Positions 51,708 to 59,414 of a stretch of 64,000 nucleotides of DNA are shown piece after piece. Source of the stretch: Nocardioides okcheonensis. GTDB lineage: Bacteria > Actinomycetota > Actinomycetes > Propionibacteriales > Nocardioidaceae. The notes beneath the pieces are model-generated. The model was given only the letters and a program-made list of their open reading frames with translations. It searched no databases and was not told the DNA's origin. The stretch covers positions 2,790,001 to 2,854,000 of the forward strand of contig NZ_CP087710.1 of the NCBI RefSeq assembly GCF_020991065.1, in the 5' to 3' direction. Each line of letters begins with the position of its first letter. The first letter of the stretch is position 1. Both the position numbers and the translations under genes were made by a program.

Positions 51708-53170
51708 CGACCGTGCTCGCCGTGCTGGCGTCGCTGTCCGTCGTGGTCGGGATCGCGCTCAGGGTCGCGGCGCTCGGCATCATCCCGGCGCGGCGCAAGC
51801 CGTCCACCGGGATGGCGTGGCTGCTGCTGGTCCTGCTCACCCCGGCGATCGGGCTGGTCGCGTTCGCGTTCTTCGGCAGCGCGCGGCTCGGCCGGCGTCG
51901 CGAGCAGCGGCTGCGCCGGATCAACGCGGTCATCGCCGACCGCGCGACCCCGCTCCAGCCGCGGGAGGAGCCGCGCGACGTGCCGGCGTACGTCACCTCC
52001 GCGGTGCGGCTCAACCACCACCTCGCGTCGCTGCCGCTCAGCCACGACAACACCGTCACCCTGCTCGACGACTACGCCGGCTCGATCGCCGCGATGACCG
52101 ACGCGGTGCGCGCGGCGGAGCGCTACGTCCACGTCGAGTTCTACATCACGGCGCTCGACGACCTCACCCGCCCGCTGCTCGACGCGCTCGGCGACGCCGT
52201 GCGGCGCGGGGTGGCGGTCCGGCTGCTCCTCGACCACCTCGGGTCGCGCGGCATCCCCGGCTGGCCCGACCTGCGCCGCGCCCTCGACGCGGCCGGGATC
52301 GACTGGCACCCGATGCTGCCGATCGCGCCGCTGCAGGGGAAGTTCCGCCGGCCCGACCTGCGCAACCACCGCAAGCTGCTCGTCGTCGACGGCCTCGTCG
52401 GCTTCACCGGCTCGCAGAACCTCACCGAGCCCGGCTACAACAAGCCGAAGAACCACCGCCTCGGTCGGGAGTGGGTCGAGCTCATGGTCCGGCTGCGCGG
52501 GCCGGTCGTGGCCTCGCTCGAGGCGGTCTTCGCCTCCGACTGGGCGCTCGAGACCGGGGGCGTGCTCGACGTCGTGCCCGGCCCGCCGGCCGGCGACCCG
52601 CAGCCGGGCGAGGTGGCCGGCGCGAGCTGCCAGGTGGTGCCGAGCGGCCCGGGCTACGCGGCGGAGAACAACCTGCTGCTCTTCACCACGCTCGTCTACG
52701 GCGCCACCCGCCGGCTCTCGATCACCAGCCCCTACTTCGTGCCCGACGAGTCGCTGCTCTACGCCGTCACGACCGCCGCGCGGCGTGGGGTCGCCGTCGA
52801 GCTCTTCGTCAGCGAGGTCTCCGACCAGTTCATGGTCGGCCACGCGCAGAACTCCTACTACGAGGCGCTCCTCGAGGCCGGCGTGCGGATCCACCGCTAC
52901 CCCGCGCCGTCCGTCCTGCACGCCAAGCACTTCTCGGTCGACGACGACGTGGTGGTCATCGGGTCGAGCAACATGGACCAGCGCTCGTTCGCGCTGAACT
53001 TCGAGGTGTCGCTGATGATGACCGGCTCCGACGTCGTCGCCGGGGTGCGCCGCGTCGAGGACCGCTACCGCGCGATGGCGAAGGAGCTGACGCTCGAGGA
53101 GTGGACCCAGCGCGGACCCGGGAAGCGCTACGTCGACACCGTCATGCGGCTCACGGCGGCGCTGCAGTGA
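51704..53170 (+). CDS. cls: Cardiolipin synthase (PLD type)
   Basis: 488 residues. Two N-terminal helices (TVLAVLASLSVVVGIALRVAAL, PSTGMAWLLLVLLTPAIGLVAFAFFG) and two PLD HKD motifs: NHRKLLVVDGLVGFTGSQNL and HAKHFSVDDDVVVIGSSNM (H-x-K-x4-D). It condenses two phosphatidylglycerols, or PG with another phospholipid, to cardiolipin. The DQRSFALNFEVSLMM end is typical of ClsA. The GTGA overlap at 51704 couples it to the YihY-like gene. Many actinobacteria use a CDP-alcohol-type enzyme instead, so this may be a second route. Confidence 0.95.
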   Translation: MTTVLAVLASLSVVVGIALRVAALGIIPARRKPSTGMAWLLLVLLTPAIGLVAFAFFGSARLGRRREQRLRRINAVIADRATPLQPREEPRDVPAYVTSAVRLNHHLASLPLSHDNTVTLLDDYAGSIAAMTDAVRAAERYVHVEFYITALDDLTRPLLDALGDAVRRGVAVRLLLDHLGSRGIPGWPDLRRALDAAGIDWHPMLPIAPLQGKFRRPDLRNHRKLLVVDGLVGFTGSQNLTEPGYNKPKNHRLGREWVELMVRLRGPVVASLEAVFASDWALETGGVLDVVPGPPAGDPQPGEVAGASCQVVPSGPGYAAENNLLLFTTLVYGATRRLSITSPYFVPDESLLYAVTTAARRGVAVELFVSEVSDQFMVGHAQNSYYEALLEAGVRIHRYPAPSVLHAKHFSVDDDVVVIGSSNMDQRSFALNFEVSLMMTGSDVVAGVRRVEDRYRAMAKELTLEEWTQRGPGKRYVDTVMRLTAALQ

Positions 53171-53676
53171 CGCCGGCCGTCACGCGGGGCTCCTGGGCCA
53201 GGGGAACGGCGACCTTCGTGGCGGTTCTCGTGGCCTACTTCGCCGTGCCGCTGGAGGTCCGGCCCTCACCGGTGCGCCTGACGGTCGAGCTCGGCCTCAC
53301 CCTCGCCGCACTCGGCTGGGTGGCGTACGTCGTGGTCCGCGAGGTGCGGGTGCAGGCCGCCGGGGACGAGCCGGCGCTGGAGGGGCGCCACCTCGCCCTG
53401 CTCATCGAGCTCGCTCTCGTGCTCTTCGCCCTCACCTACTACGCCCTCGCCGTCCACGGCACCGGGCAGATGGTGGGCCTCGAGACCCGGATCGACGCGC
53501 TCTACTTCACCGTCAGCACGATCGCGACGGTCGGCTACGGCGACGTCCACCCGGTCGGGCAGGTGGCGCGCGCGGTGGCCACCGCCCACATCGTCTTCGA
53601 CGTGGTCGTGCTGGCCGCAGCGGTGCGGCTGCTGCTGCGGGCGCGCCGCGGCCCACGGCCCGGGGCCGACCGATGA
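53167..53676 (+). CDS. Two-pore-domain-like K+ channel (ion channel domain) protein
   Basis: 169 residues: two N-terminal helices (WARGTATFVAVLVAYFAVPL and LTVELGLTLAALGWVAYVVV), then the pore module, helix LLIELALVLFALTYYALAV, pore loop with selectivity filter TVGYGD (121-126), and helix ARAVATAHIVFDVVVLAAAVRLLL. There is no RCK/TrkA domain, so gating is by membrane or other signals. The filter indicates K+. GTGA overlap with cls and ATGA overlap with the FUSC gene. Confidence 0.92.
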   Translation: MTPAVTRGSWARGTATFVAVLVAYFAVPLEVRPSPVRLTVELGLTLAALGWVAYVVVREVRVQAAGDEPALEGRHLALLIELALVLFALTYYALAVHGTGQMVGLETRIDALYFTVSTIATVGYGDVHPVGQVARAVATAHIVFDVVVLAAAVRLLLRARRGPRPGADR

Positions 53677-54650
53677 CCCTCGTGCCGCGCGTCCCGCCCG
53701 GTCCCGCCCTCAAGGGCGCCGGGGCGGCCCTCGCCCCGGTGCTGGTGGTGGCGCTGGCGACGGGCTGGCTGGTGGGGGCGCTGGGCGTGGTGTGGTTCGT
53801 GCTCGGCGTGGCCGCTGCGCTGCCCGTCGCGACCCGCGAGGTCACGCATCGGGTCCGCCTCGCGACCGCGGCGCTGGTCGTCGTGGCGGCGGAGCTGGGG
53901 CTCGCCGCTCGCGGGGACCCGGTGCTCGTGGCGCTCGCCGTGGCCGTCGTCGCCCTGGCCCAGGCGCCGGTGGGCAGGCGCTGCCCCGGCGCCGGGGCGA
54001 TGGTGCCGGTGCTGGTGGCGGTCGCGGCCTCCGCCGGCCTCCCCGACGACCGGTGGACGGCGGCGGCCGGCCTCGCCGCCGGCGTGGCCACCATCGTCGT
54101 GACCGCCACCGTGCTGGGCCTGCGCGCCCCCGCCGTGCCCGTTGCCGCGGCCCTCGCCTGGCGGCACGCGGTCGCCCTCGCGGTGACCGCCGGACTGGTG
54201 CTCGGGATCTCGGTCGAGCGCGGGGTGACCCACGGCTACTGGGTCGTGCTGGCGCTGTCCCTCGTGCTGCGCCCGGCCGCCGACGAGACCCGGACCCTGG
54301 CCCGCGACCGGGTCGTCGGCACGGTGGTCGGCCTGGCCGCCGGGGTGGTGGCGGTGGTGCTCGTGCCGCTCCCGGTCCTGCTGCTGCTGGCTGCCGGCTG
54401 CGTGGTGCTCACCACGGCCTGGGGGATGGCCGGCGACAACCTGCGCGCGACGACGTACGCCGCCCCGATGCTGGTGCTCCTCGGCTCGTCCGGACTGGCC
54501 GGCTCCGGGGTGGCGCTGGCGCTGGAGCGCACCCTGCTCACCGTCGTCGGGGTGGCGCTGGCGGTGCTCACGGCCCTCGCCCTCGACCGCTGGGACGCGG
54601 CGACCGTCGACCGTCCCGAGCCCGGTCGCGGCGGCTCGGCAGGGACTTGA
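53673..54650 (+). CDS. FUSC family integral membrane protein
   Basis: 325 residues, about ten helices in two repeats. RGVTHGYWVVLALSLVLRPAADETRTLARDRVVGTVVGLAAGV is the FUSC/aromatic acid exporter signature (GYWVxLTxxxVLxPxxxxTxxRxxxRxxGTxxG). Members export aromatic acids or act in envelope stress; no partner periplasmic adaptor is present. It ends the YihY-cls-channel operon. Its stop codon is within the TTGACC -35 of the next gene. Confidence 0.88.
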   Translation: MTLVPRVPPGPALKGAGAALAPVLVVALATGWLVGALGVVWFVLGVAAALPVATREVTHRVRLATAALVVVAAELGLAARGDPVLVALAVAVVALAQAPVGRRCPGAGAMVPVLVAVAASAGLPDDRWTAAAGLAAGVATIVVTATVLGLRAPAVPVAAALAWRHAVALAVTAGLVLGISVERGVTHGYWVVLALSLVLRPAADETRTLARDRVVGTVVGLAAGVVAVVLVPLPVLLLLAAGCVVLTTAWGMAGDNLRATTYAAPMLVLLGSSGLAGSGVALALERTLLTVVGVALAVLTALALDRWDAATVDRPEPGRGGSAGT

Positions 54651-54687
54651 CCAAGATCACGGCGGCGCCGTATTGGATCGTTCCAAT
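54647..54687 (+). promoter_or_regulatory. Promoter with operator palindrome over the -10
   Basis: TTGACC (54647-54652) and TATTGG (54671-54676) are 18 nt apart. ATTGGA (54672-54677), TCGT, TCCAAT (54682-54687) is a perfect 6-4-6 palindrome covering the -10 and start region, as expected for a repressor site. It is 45 bp upstream of the small 79-residue gene. Confidence 0.55.
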
Positions 54688-54732
54688 CGAGTCGGCACAC
54701 TGGAAGGAGACCCCACCAGAGGAGAGATCACC

Positions 54733-54972
54733 ATGCGGTTGATCGACGAGCTCAACGAGCTGCACGACCACTACGCCGGACGCATCGACGAGGCCGTCGC
54801 GCGCGACGACCTGTCCGGCGCCCACGACCTGGCGCAGGCCTACGAGGACGACGCGGTCCGGCTGATGGCCGAGCGCGAGGGCCTCACCCACCTGCTGCCG
54901 CTGCAGCGTCCCCGCCCGCAGAGCGCGCTGCGCACCCTGCTGCACCGCCTGGTCCCGAGCCGCGCGGCCTGA
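54733..54972 (+). CDS. Small helical protein of unknown function
   Basis: 79 residues from ATG 54733 (GGAGAG 6 nt upstream). The sequence MRLIDELNELHDHYAGRIDEAVARDDLSGAHDLAQAYEDDAVRLMAERE is two acidic helices of a likely hairpin, followed by a basic tail (RPRPQSALRTLLHRLVPSRAA). No family is recognised. It has its own palindrome-controlled promoter, unlike its neighbours, so it is probably a regulated gene. It converges with the NagD-like gene. Confidence 0.65.
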   Translation: MRLIDELNELHDHYAGRIDEAVARDDLSGAHDLAQAYEDDAVRLMAEREGLTHLLPLQRPRPQSALRTLLHRLVPSRAA

Positions 54973-54981
54973 TCCCGACCG

Positions 54982-55012
54982 GGACGACGCGGTCGCTTAG
55001 ATCGCGTCGTCC
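54982..55012. terminator. Bidirectional terminator with stop codon in its loop
   Basis: GGACGACGCG (54982-54991), 11-nt loop, CGCGTCGTCC (55003-55012), perfect 10 bp. The TAA stop of the convergent NagD-like gene (54997-54999) is in the loop and its last codons form the right arm. Confidence 0.7.
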
Positions 55013-55812
55013 TCCGGCAGCTCCATCGAGGTGACCATCTCGACGACGTCGGCGATCGAGTCGACGACGAGGGTCGGGCGGTAGGGGAAGTCCTGCACCT
55101 GGTGGCGCTCGGTCAGGCCGCTCGCGACGAGGATCGTGCGCATGCCGGCCTCCAGGCCGCTGATGATGTCGGTGTCCATCCGGTCGCCGATCATCACGGT
55201 GGTCTCGGAGTGGGCCTCGAGCCGGTTGAGCGCGCTGCGCATCATCAGCGGGTTGGGCTTGCCGATGTAGTAGGGCTGGCGTCCGGTCGCGGCGCTGATC
55301 AGGGCGGCCACCGCTCCCGTCGCCGGCAGCACGCCCTGCGCGCTCGGGCCGCTGACGTCGGGGTTGGTGGCGATGAAGCGCGCGCCGTCGTTGATCAGCC
55401 GGATCGCCCGGGTGATCGCCTCGAAGGAGTAGGTCCGGGTCTCGCCGAGCACGACGTAGTCGGGCTCCTGGTCGGTCATCACGTAGCCGATGTCGTGGAT
55501 GGCGGTGGTCAGCCCGGTCTCGCCGACGACGTACGCCGACCCGCCGGGCCGCTGGTCGTCGAGGAACTTCGCGGTGGCGAGCGCCGAGGTCCAGATCGAC
55601 TCCTCCGGCACGTCGATGCCGCTGCTGCGCTGAAGCCGCACCCGCAGGTCGCGCGGGGTGAAGATCGAGTTGTTGGTCAGCACCAGGAACGGCACGTCGT
55701 TCTCGCGCAGCGCCGCGATGAACTCCTTCGCGCCGGGGATCGGGTCCTCCTCGCGCACGAGGACGCCGTCCATGTCGGTCAGCCAGGTGCGTACGGGTCG
55801 CTGTTCGCTCAC
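54997..55812 (-). CDS. HAD-IIA family hydrolase (NagD-like)
   Basis: 271 residues. Motif I is [10 protein letters not shown], with the Asp pair, motif II is LTNNSIF, and the C-terminal [40 protein letters not shown] holds the Lys and acidic motif III/IV residues. The C2A cap (about 85-185) marks the NagD subgroup that dephosphorylates UMP, GMP or pyridoxal phosphate. The start is GTG 55812. It has no clear co-transcribed partner. Confidence 0.92.
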   Translation of the reverse strand: MSEQRPVRTWLTDMDGVLVREEDPIPGAKEFIAALRENDVPFLVLTNNSIFTPRDLRVRLQRSSGIDVPEESIWTSALATAKFLDDQRPGGSAYVVGETGLTTAIHDIGYVMTDQEPDYVVLGETRTYSFEAITRAIRLINDGARFIATNPDVSGPSAQGVLPATGAVAALISAATGRQPYYIGKPNPLMMRSALNRLEAHSETTVMIGDRMDTDIISGLEAGMRTILVASGLTERHQVQDFPYRPTLVVDSIADVVEMVTSMELPEDDAI

Positions 55813-55959
55813 GCGCCCATCGTCGCACCCTGCCCGTCACGACGACGTGAGGAGCGTCCCACCGCCGGAGGGGGTCGGGAACTGGTGCCGCGGGCCGCGG
55901 AGGGACAGGCTGGTCCGGGCGCCCCCACGACGCCGCACGACCCCAGCACCAGGAGCACC

Positions 55960-56679
55960 GTGGACACCGACACCACCCCCGCCGAGCCCGAGCCACAGCC
56001 CGAGCCGCAGCCCGTCGCCGTACGCCTCGAGGCGCGCGGGGTGGCGATCCGCCGCCGACGCACCTGGCTGCTGCCGGCCACCAGCCTGGAGGTCGTGCAG
56101 GGCGAGGTGACCCTCGCGGTCGGCGACCCCGACGACCGGCACGCCCTGCTCGCGCTCGCGGTCGCCGGGCGGCTGGCCGGCGTCGAGGGGGAGGTGCTCG
56201 TCGACGGCCGCGCCGACGCCCGCCGGCTGCAGCACGAGGTGGCGCTGGTCGACGTCGTCGGCGTCACCGCGCCGGAGCCGGTGCTGCCGGTGCGGGCGGT
56301 CGTCGGGGAGGACCTCGCGATGGCCGGGCGGCGTGCATGGGCGCGCGACGTCGCGGCGTGGCTGGCCGACGCCGACCTCGGCCTCGACGGCGCCGAGCCG
56401 CTCGGCGACCTCGAGCCGGCCGCGCGGGTGGCGCTGATGACCCGGCTCGCGCTGCTGCGGGGCCCGACGTTCCTCGTCCTCGCGCTCCCCGAGCGCCACG
56501 GCGCGCTCCCCGACGGCTGGTGGCAGGTGGTGGCCGACGCCGCGGCCGCGGGCGCTGGGGTGCTGGTCACCGCCAGTCCCACGGCGGCCTCGCACGTGGC
56601 CGACCGCGCCGACCGCACCGCGTCCATCGGCCCCCGTCCCGACCAGCCGACCCCGTCGGAGCAGGAGGTCTCCGCATGA
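55960..56679 (+). CDS. ABC ATPase-like protein lacking Walker A
   Basis: 239 residues from GTG 55960 (AGGAG at 55951-55955). The fold order of an ABC nucleotide-binding domain is visible: VRLEARGVAIRRRRTWLLPATSLEVVQGEVTLAVG leading to the P-loop position, GEVLVDGR, LGDLEPAARVALMTRLALLRGPTFLVLALPERHGALP (ABC signature-like and Walker B region). But the P-loop reads VGDPDDRHALLAL, without GKS/T, and the Walker B glutamate is Pro. ATP hydrolysis is therefore unlikely. It overlaps the YhgE-type membrane gene by 4 nt (ATGA), so it is probably its regulatory or structural partner. Confidence 0.7.
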   Translation: MDTDTTPAEPEPQPEPQPVAVRLEARGVAIRRRRTWLLPATSLEVVQGEVTLAVGDPDDRHALLALAVAGRLAGVEGEVLVDGRADARRLQHEVALVDVVGVTAPEPVLPVRAVVGEDLAMAGRRAWARDVAAWLADADLGLDGAEPLGDLEPAARVALMTRLALLRGPTFLVLALPERHGALPDGWWQVVADAAAAGAGVLVTASPTAASHVADRADRTASIGPRPDQPTPSEQEVSA

Positions 56680-58571
56680 CCGGCTTCAGGATGGCGCTCA
56701 ACGAGCTGCGCCGGATCACCGCGGGGCGGCTGCCCAAGCTCGCCGTGGCCGCGCTCGTGCTGGTGCCGACGATGTACGCCGGGCTCTACCTGTGGGCCAA
56801 CTACGACCCCTACGGCAACCTCGACCAGGTGCCGGCGGCGATCGTGGTCGAGGACGCCGGCGCGGACCTGCCCGACGGCACCCGCCTCGACGCCGGACGC
56901 CAGGTGGCCGACGACCTGCTCGACAGCGGCGACTTCGACTGGAGCGAGGTCACCCTCGCGCAGGCCGAGGACGGCGTGCAGGACGGGACCTACGACTTCG
57001 CGCTGCACGTGCCGCGGGACTTCTCCGCGTCCCTGGCCAGCAACGCGGACCTCGACCCGAGGCGCGCCCGGCTCGCGCTCCTCACCAACGACGCCAACTC
57101 CTACCTCTCGACCACCATCGCCGGCACCGTCACCGACCGGGTGCGCGACGCGCTGGCCAGCCAGGTGGGCGCGGAGGCGGCGACCACCTTCCTGACCGGC
57201 TTCTCCGACATCCGCACCCAGCTCGCCCAGGCCGCCGACGGCGCGGGCACGCTCGAGGACGGCCTCGGCGAGGCCCGCTCCGGCGCGGCCACGCTGGCCG
57301 ACGGCGCCGGGAGGCTGGAGGACGGCGCGGGCGAGCTGGCCACCGGCCTCGGCACGATCGCCGACCGGACGTCCTCGCTGCCGGCGCAGACGCGGCGACT
57401 GGCGCAGGGCGCCCGCCGGGTGGCCGACGCCAACGCGCAGATCGCCGACGTCGGCGCCGAGGCCGCCGCCGCCGCGCGGGAGATCGACCGCGCGCGGGTG
57501 CAGCAGCGGCGCGAGCTCGTCCAGCGGATGCGCCAGCAGGGCCTGACGCCCGAGCAGCAGCAGGCCGTGCTCGCGGTCTACGACGACCTCGGCGCCACGG
57601 TCGCCGACGGCACCGCCACCGTGCGGCGCACGTCCGCGCGGCTCGACCGGCTCGCGAGCGGCGCCGACCAGGTCGCCGACGGAAACGAGGCACTGGCCGC
57701 GGCCGTCCCGGAGCTGGTCGACGGGATCGGGGAGGCGCGCACGGGCGCGGTGCAGCTGCGCGACGGCGCCACGCGCCTCTCCGACGGCGCCGACGAGCTG
57801 CGGACCGGGCTGACGAGGCTCGACCGGGGCGCGAAGCGGCTGCAGAAGGGCCTCGAGAAGGGGGCCGCGGACGTCCCGGACGTCGACGGCACCACCCGCG
57901 AGCGGCTCGCCGACGTGATCGGCGACCCCGTGCGGGTGGACTCCCGGTCCGACGCCACGGCCGGGACGTACGGCGCCGGGCTCGCGCCGTTCTTCCTCAG
58001 CCTCGCCGCGTGGATCGGCGGCTACGTGCTGTTCCTGCTGGTGCGCCCGCTGTCGCCGCGCGCGCTCGCCGGTGACCAGCACCCACTGCGGGTCGCGCTC
58101 GGCGGCTGGCTCGCCCCGGTGCTGCTCGGGGCGGCCCAGATGGTGGTGATGTCGACCATCGTCTTCGGGGTGCTCGACATCGTGCCGGCCAACATCCCCG
58201 GCGCGCTGGCGTTCCTGGTCCTCACCTCGGCCGTGTTCGTCGCGATGGTCCACGCGCTCGCCACCTGGTTCGGCAAGGCCGGTCAGTTCATCGGCCTGGT
58301 GCTGATGGTGCTGCAGCTGATCACCGCCGGCGGCACCTTCCCCTGGCAGACCCTCCCGCCGGCGCTGCACCCGCTGCACCACGCGCTGCCGATGTCGTAC
58401 GCCGTCGACGGCCTGCGCCAGCTGGTCTACGGCGGCCCGGACGTCCGGGTGCTCTCCGACGTGCTGGTCCTGCTGGGCTGGCTGGCCGTGGCGCTGCTCG
58501 CGACGACCGTCGCCGCCCGCCGGCAGCGGGTGTGGTCGCTGAAGACGGTGAGCCCCGAGCTGCAGATGTAG
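56676..58571 (+). CDS. YhgE/Pip domain ABC-2-type membrane protein
   Basis: 631 residues. One N-terminal helix after MTGFRMALNELRRITAGRLPKLAVAALVLVPTMYAGLYLWANYDPYGNLDQVPAAIV, the YhgE signature; an extracellular part of about 400 residues containing heptad-like coils built from repeated DGAxxLxDGAxxLxxG units (about 195-240 and 350-400); then five C-terminal helices of the ABC-2 type. Pip proteins serve as phage receptors; EsaA-like relatives act in type VII secretion. Here it is coupled to a P-loop-less ABC-like protein. Confidence 0.88.
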   Translation: MTGFRMALNELRRITAGRLPKLAVAALVLVPTMYAGLYLWANYDPYGNLDQVPAAIVVEDAGADLPDGTRLDAGRQVADDLLDSGDFDWSEVTLAQAEDGVQDGTYDFALHVPRDFSASLASNADLDPRRARLALLTNDANSYLSTTIAGTVTDRVRDALASQVGAEAATTFLTGFSDIRTQLAQAADGAGTLEDGLGEARSGAATLADGAGRLEDGAGELATGLGTIADRTSSLPAQTRRLAQGARRVADANAQIADVGAEAAAAAREIDRARVQQRRELVQRMRQQGLTPEQQQAVLAVYDDLGATVADGTATVRRTSARLDRLASGADQVADGNEALAAAVPELVDGIGEARTGAVQLRDGATRLSDGADELRTGLTRLDRGAKRLQKGLEKGAADVPDVDGTTRERLADVIGDPVRVDSRSDATAGTYGAGLAPFFLSLAAWIGGYVLFLLVRPLSPRALAGDQHPLRVALGGWLAPVLLGAAQMVVMSTIVFGVLDIVPANIPGALAFLVLTSAVFVAMVHALATWFGKAGQFIGLVLMVLQLITAGGTFPWQTLPPALHPLHHALPMSYAVDGLRQLVYGGPDVRVLSDVLVLLGWLAVALLATTVAARRQRVWSLKTVSPELQM

Positions 58572-58593
58572 CCGTCCGTGCCACGCTGACGCC

Positions 58594-59355
58594 GTGACCA
58601 TCACCCACGTGAAGCGTCGGCAGGCCCCCGAGCCCGGCTCCATCCCGGACCGTCTGCAGATGTTCACCCGCGAGGTCCGGTTCTACCGCGAGGTGGCGAG
58701 CGACGTCGGTGTCCGGGTCCCCGGCCTGGTGCACGCCGAGGTCGAGGACGGCGACACCCTCCTCGTCCTGGAGGACCTGTCGACGTGGCACGAAGGAGCC
58801 GATCCGGTGGCCGCGGTCACTGCTCTGGGTGCACTGCACCGCCGCTGGACCGGACGTGCGACGACCGTGCACCCCTGGCTTCCGCGAGCGGACGTCTCGG
58901 ACCTGGTCGAGAGCTACTACGCTGCCCGCTGGCCAGAGGTCCGGGGGCGAGCTGACGTCACCGACGAGGTCCGTCGGCTCGGCGACTCGCTGGTGGGGCG
59001 GGTGGCCGCTGCCGGGGAACGGGCCGGAGCGGCCGGACCGGCGACGCTGGTCCACGGCGACGCGTCCGGACGCAACATGCGTACGTCGCCGTCAGGTGAG
59101 GTGGCACTTCTCGACTGGGAGGACGTCGGGGTGGGACCCGGCATCGCAGACGTCGCGTGGTTCCTGCTCTCCTCCGCCGACCCTCGCGACTGGGACGAGG
59201 CGCTCGGAGCGTACGGCGAGAGCGGAGGGCTCGCCGCGGTCCTCCCGACGACGTGCGTCCAGGGACTGTTGAGCCTGGACGACCACGCCGACGGATCAGC
59301 CGCGGCGCAGACCTGGGTCCGGAACCTCGAAGCAGCGACCGAGCGCATGCGCTAG
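58594..59355 (+). CDS. Aminoglycoside phosphotransferase-like kinase
   Basis: 253 residues from GTG 58594. The kinase-like C-lobe is complete: catalytic loop LVHGDASGRNM (Asp at about 153) and metal Asp in LLDWEDVGVGPGIADVAWFL. The N-lobe is short (REVRFYREVASDVGVRVPGLVHAEVED) and its glycine-rich loop is not evident, so the enzyme might start upstream or be N-terminally reduced. Members phosphorylate choline, fructosamine, homoserine, antibiotics or others; nothing ties it to resistance here. Codon usage is slightly less GC-rich than its neighbours. Confidence 0.78.
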   Translation: MTITHVKRRQAPEPGSIPDRLQMFTREVRFYREVASDVGVRVPGLVHAEVEDGDTLLVLEDLSTWHEGADPVAAVTALGALHRRWTGRATTVHPWLPRADVSDLVESYYAARWPEVRGRADVTDEVRRLGDSLVGRVAAAGERAGAAGPATLVHGDASGRNMRTSPSGEVALLDWEDVGVGPGIADVAWFLLSSADPRDWDEALGAYGESGGLAAVLPTTCVQGLLSLDDHADGSAAAQTWVRNLEAATERMR

Positions 59356-59359
59356 CCGC

Positions 59360-59405
59360 GACGTCATGGGTCTCGGTGGTCCGCACCGCCGATTCCCATG
59401 ACGTC
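59360..59405. terminator. Bidirectional terminator
   Basis: GACGTCATGGG (59360-59370) pairs with CCCATGACGTC (59395-59405) over 11 bp; inside, CGGTG and CACCG add a second stem. It is located between the APH-like and MMPL genes, which converge. Confidence 0.65.
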
Positions 59406-59414
59406 CCGCGCGGA

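Noticed and set aside
58594..59355. Antibiotic resistance gene (aminoglycoside phosphotransferase)
   Set aside because: Only the shared kinase-like C-lobe motifs are present and the superfamily is mostly metabolic; no resistance context.
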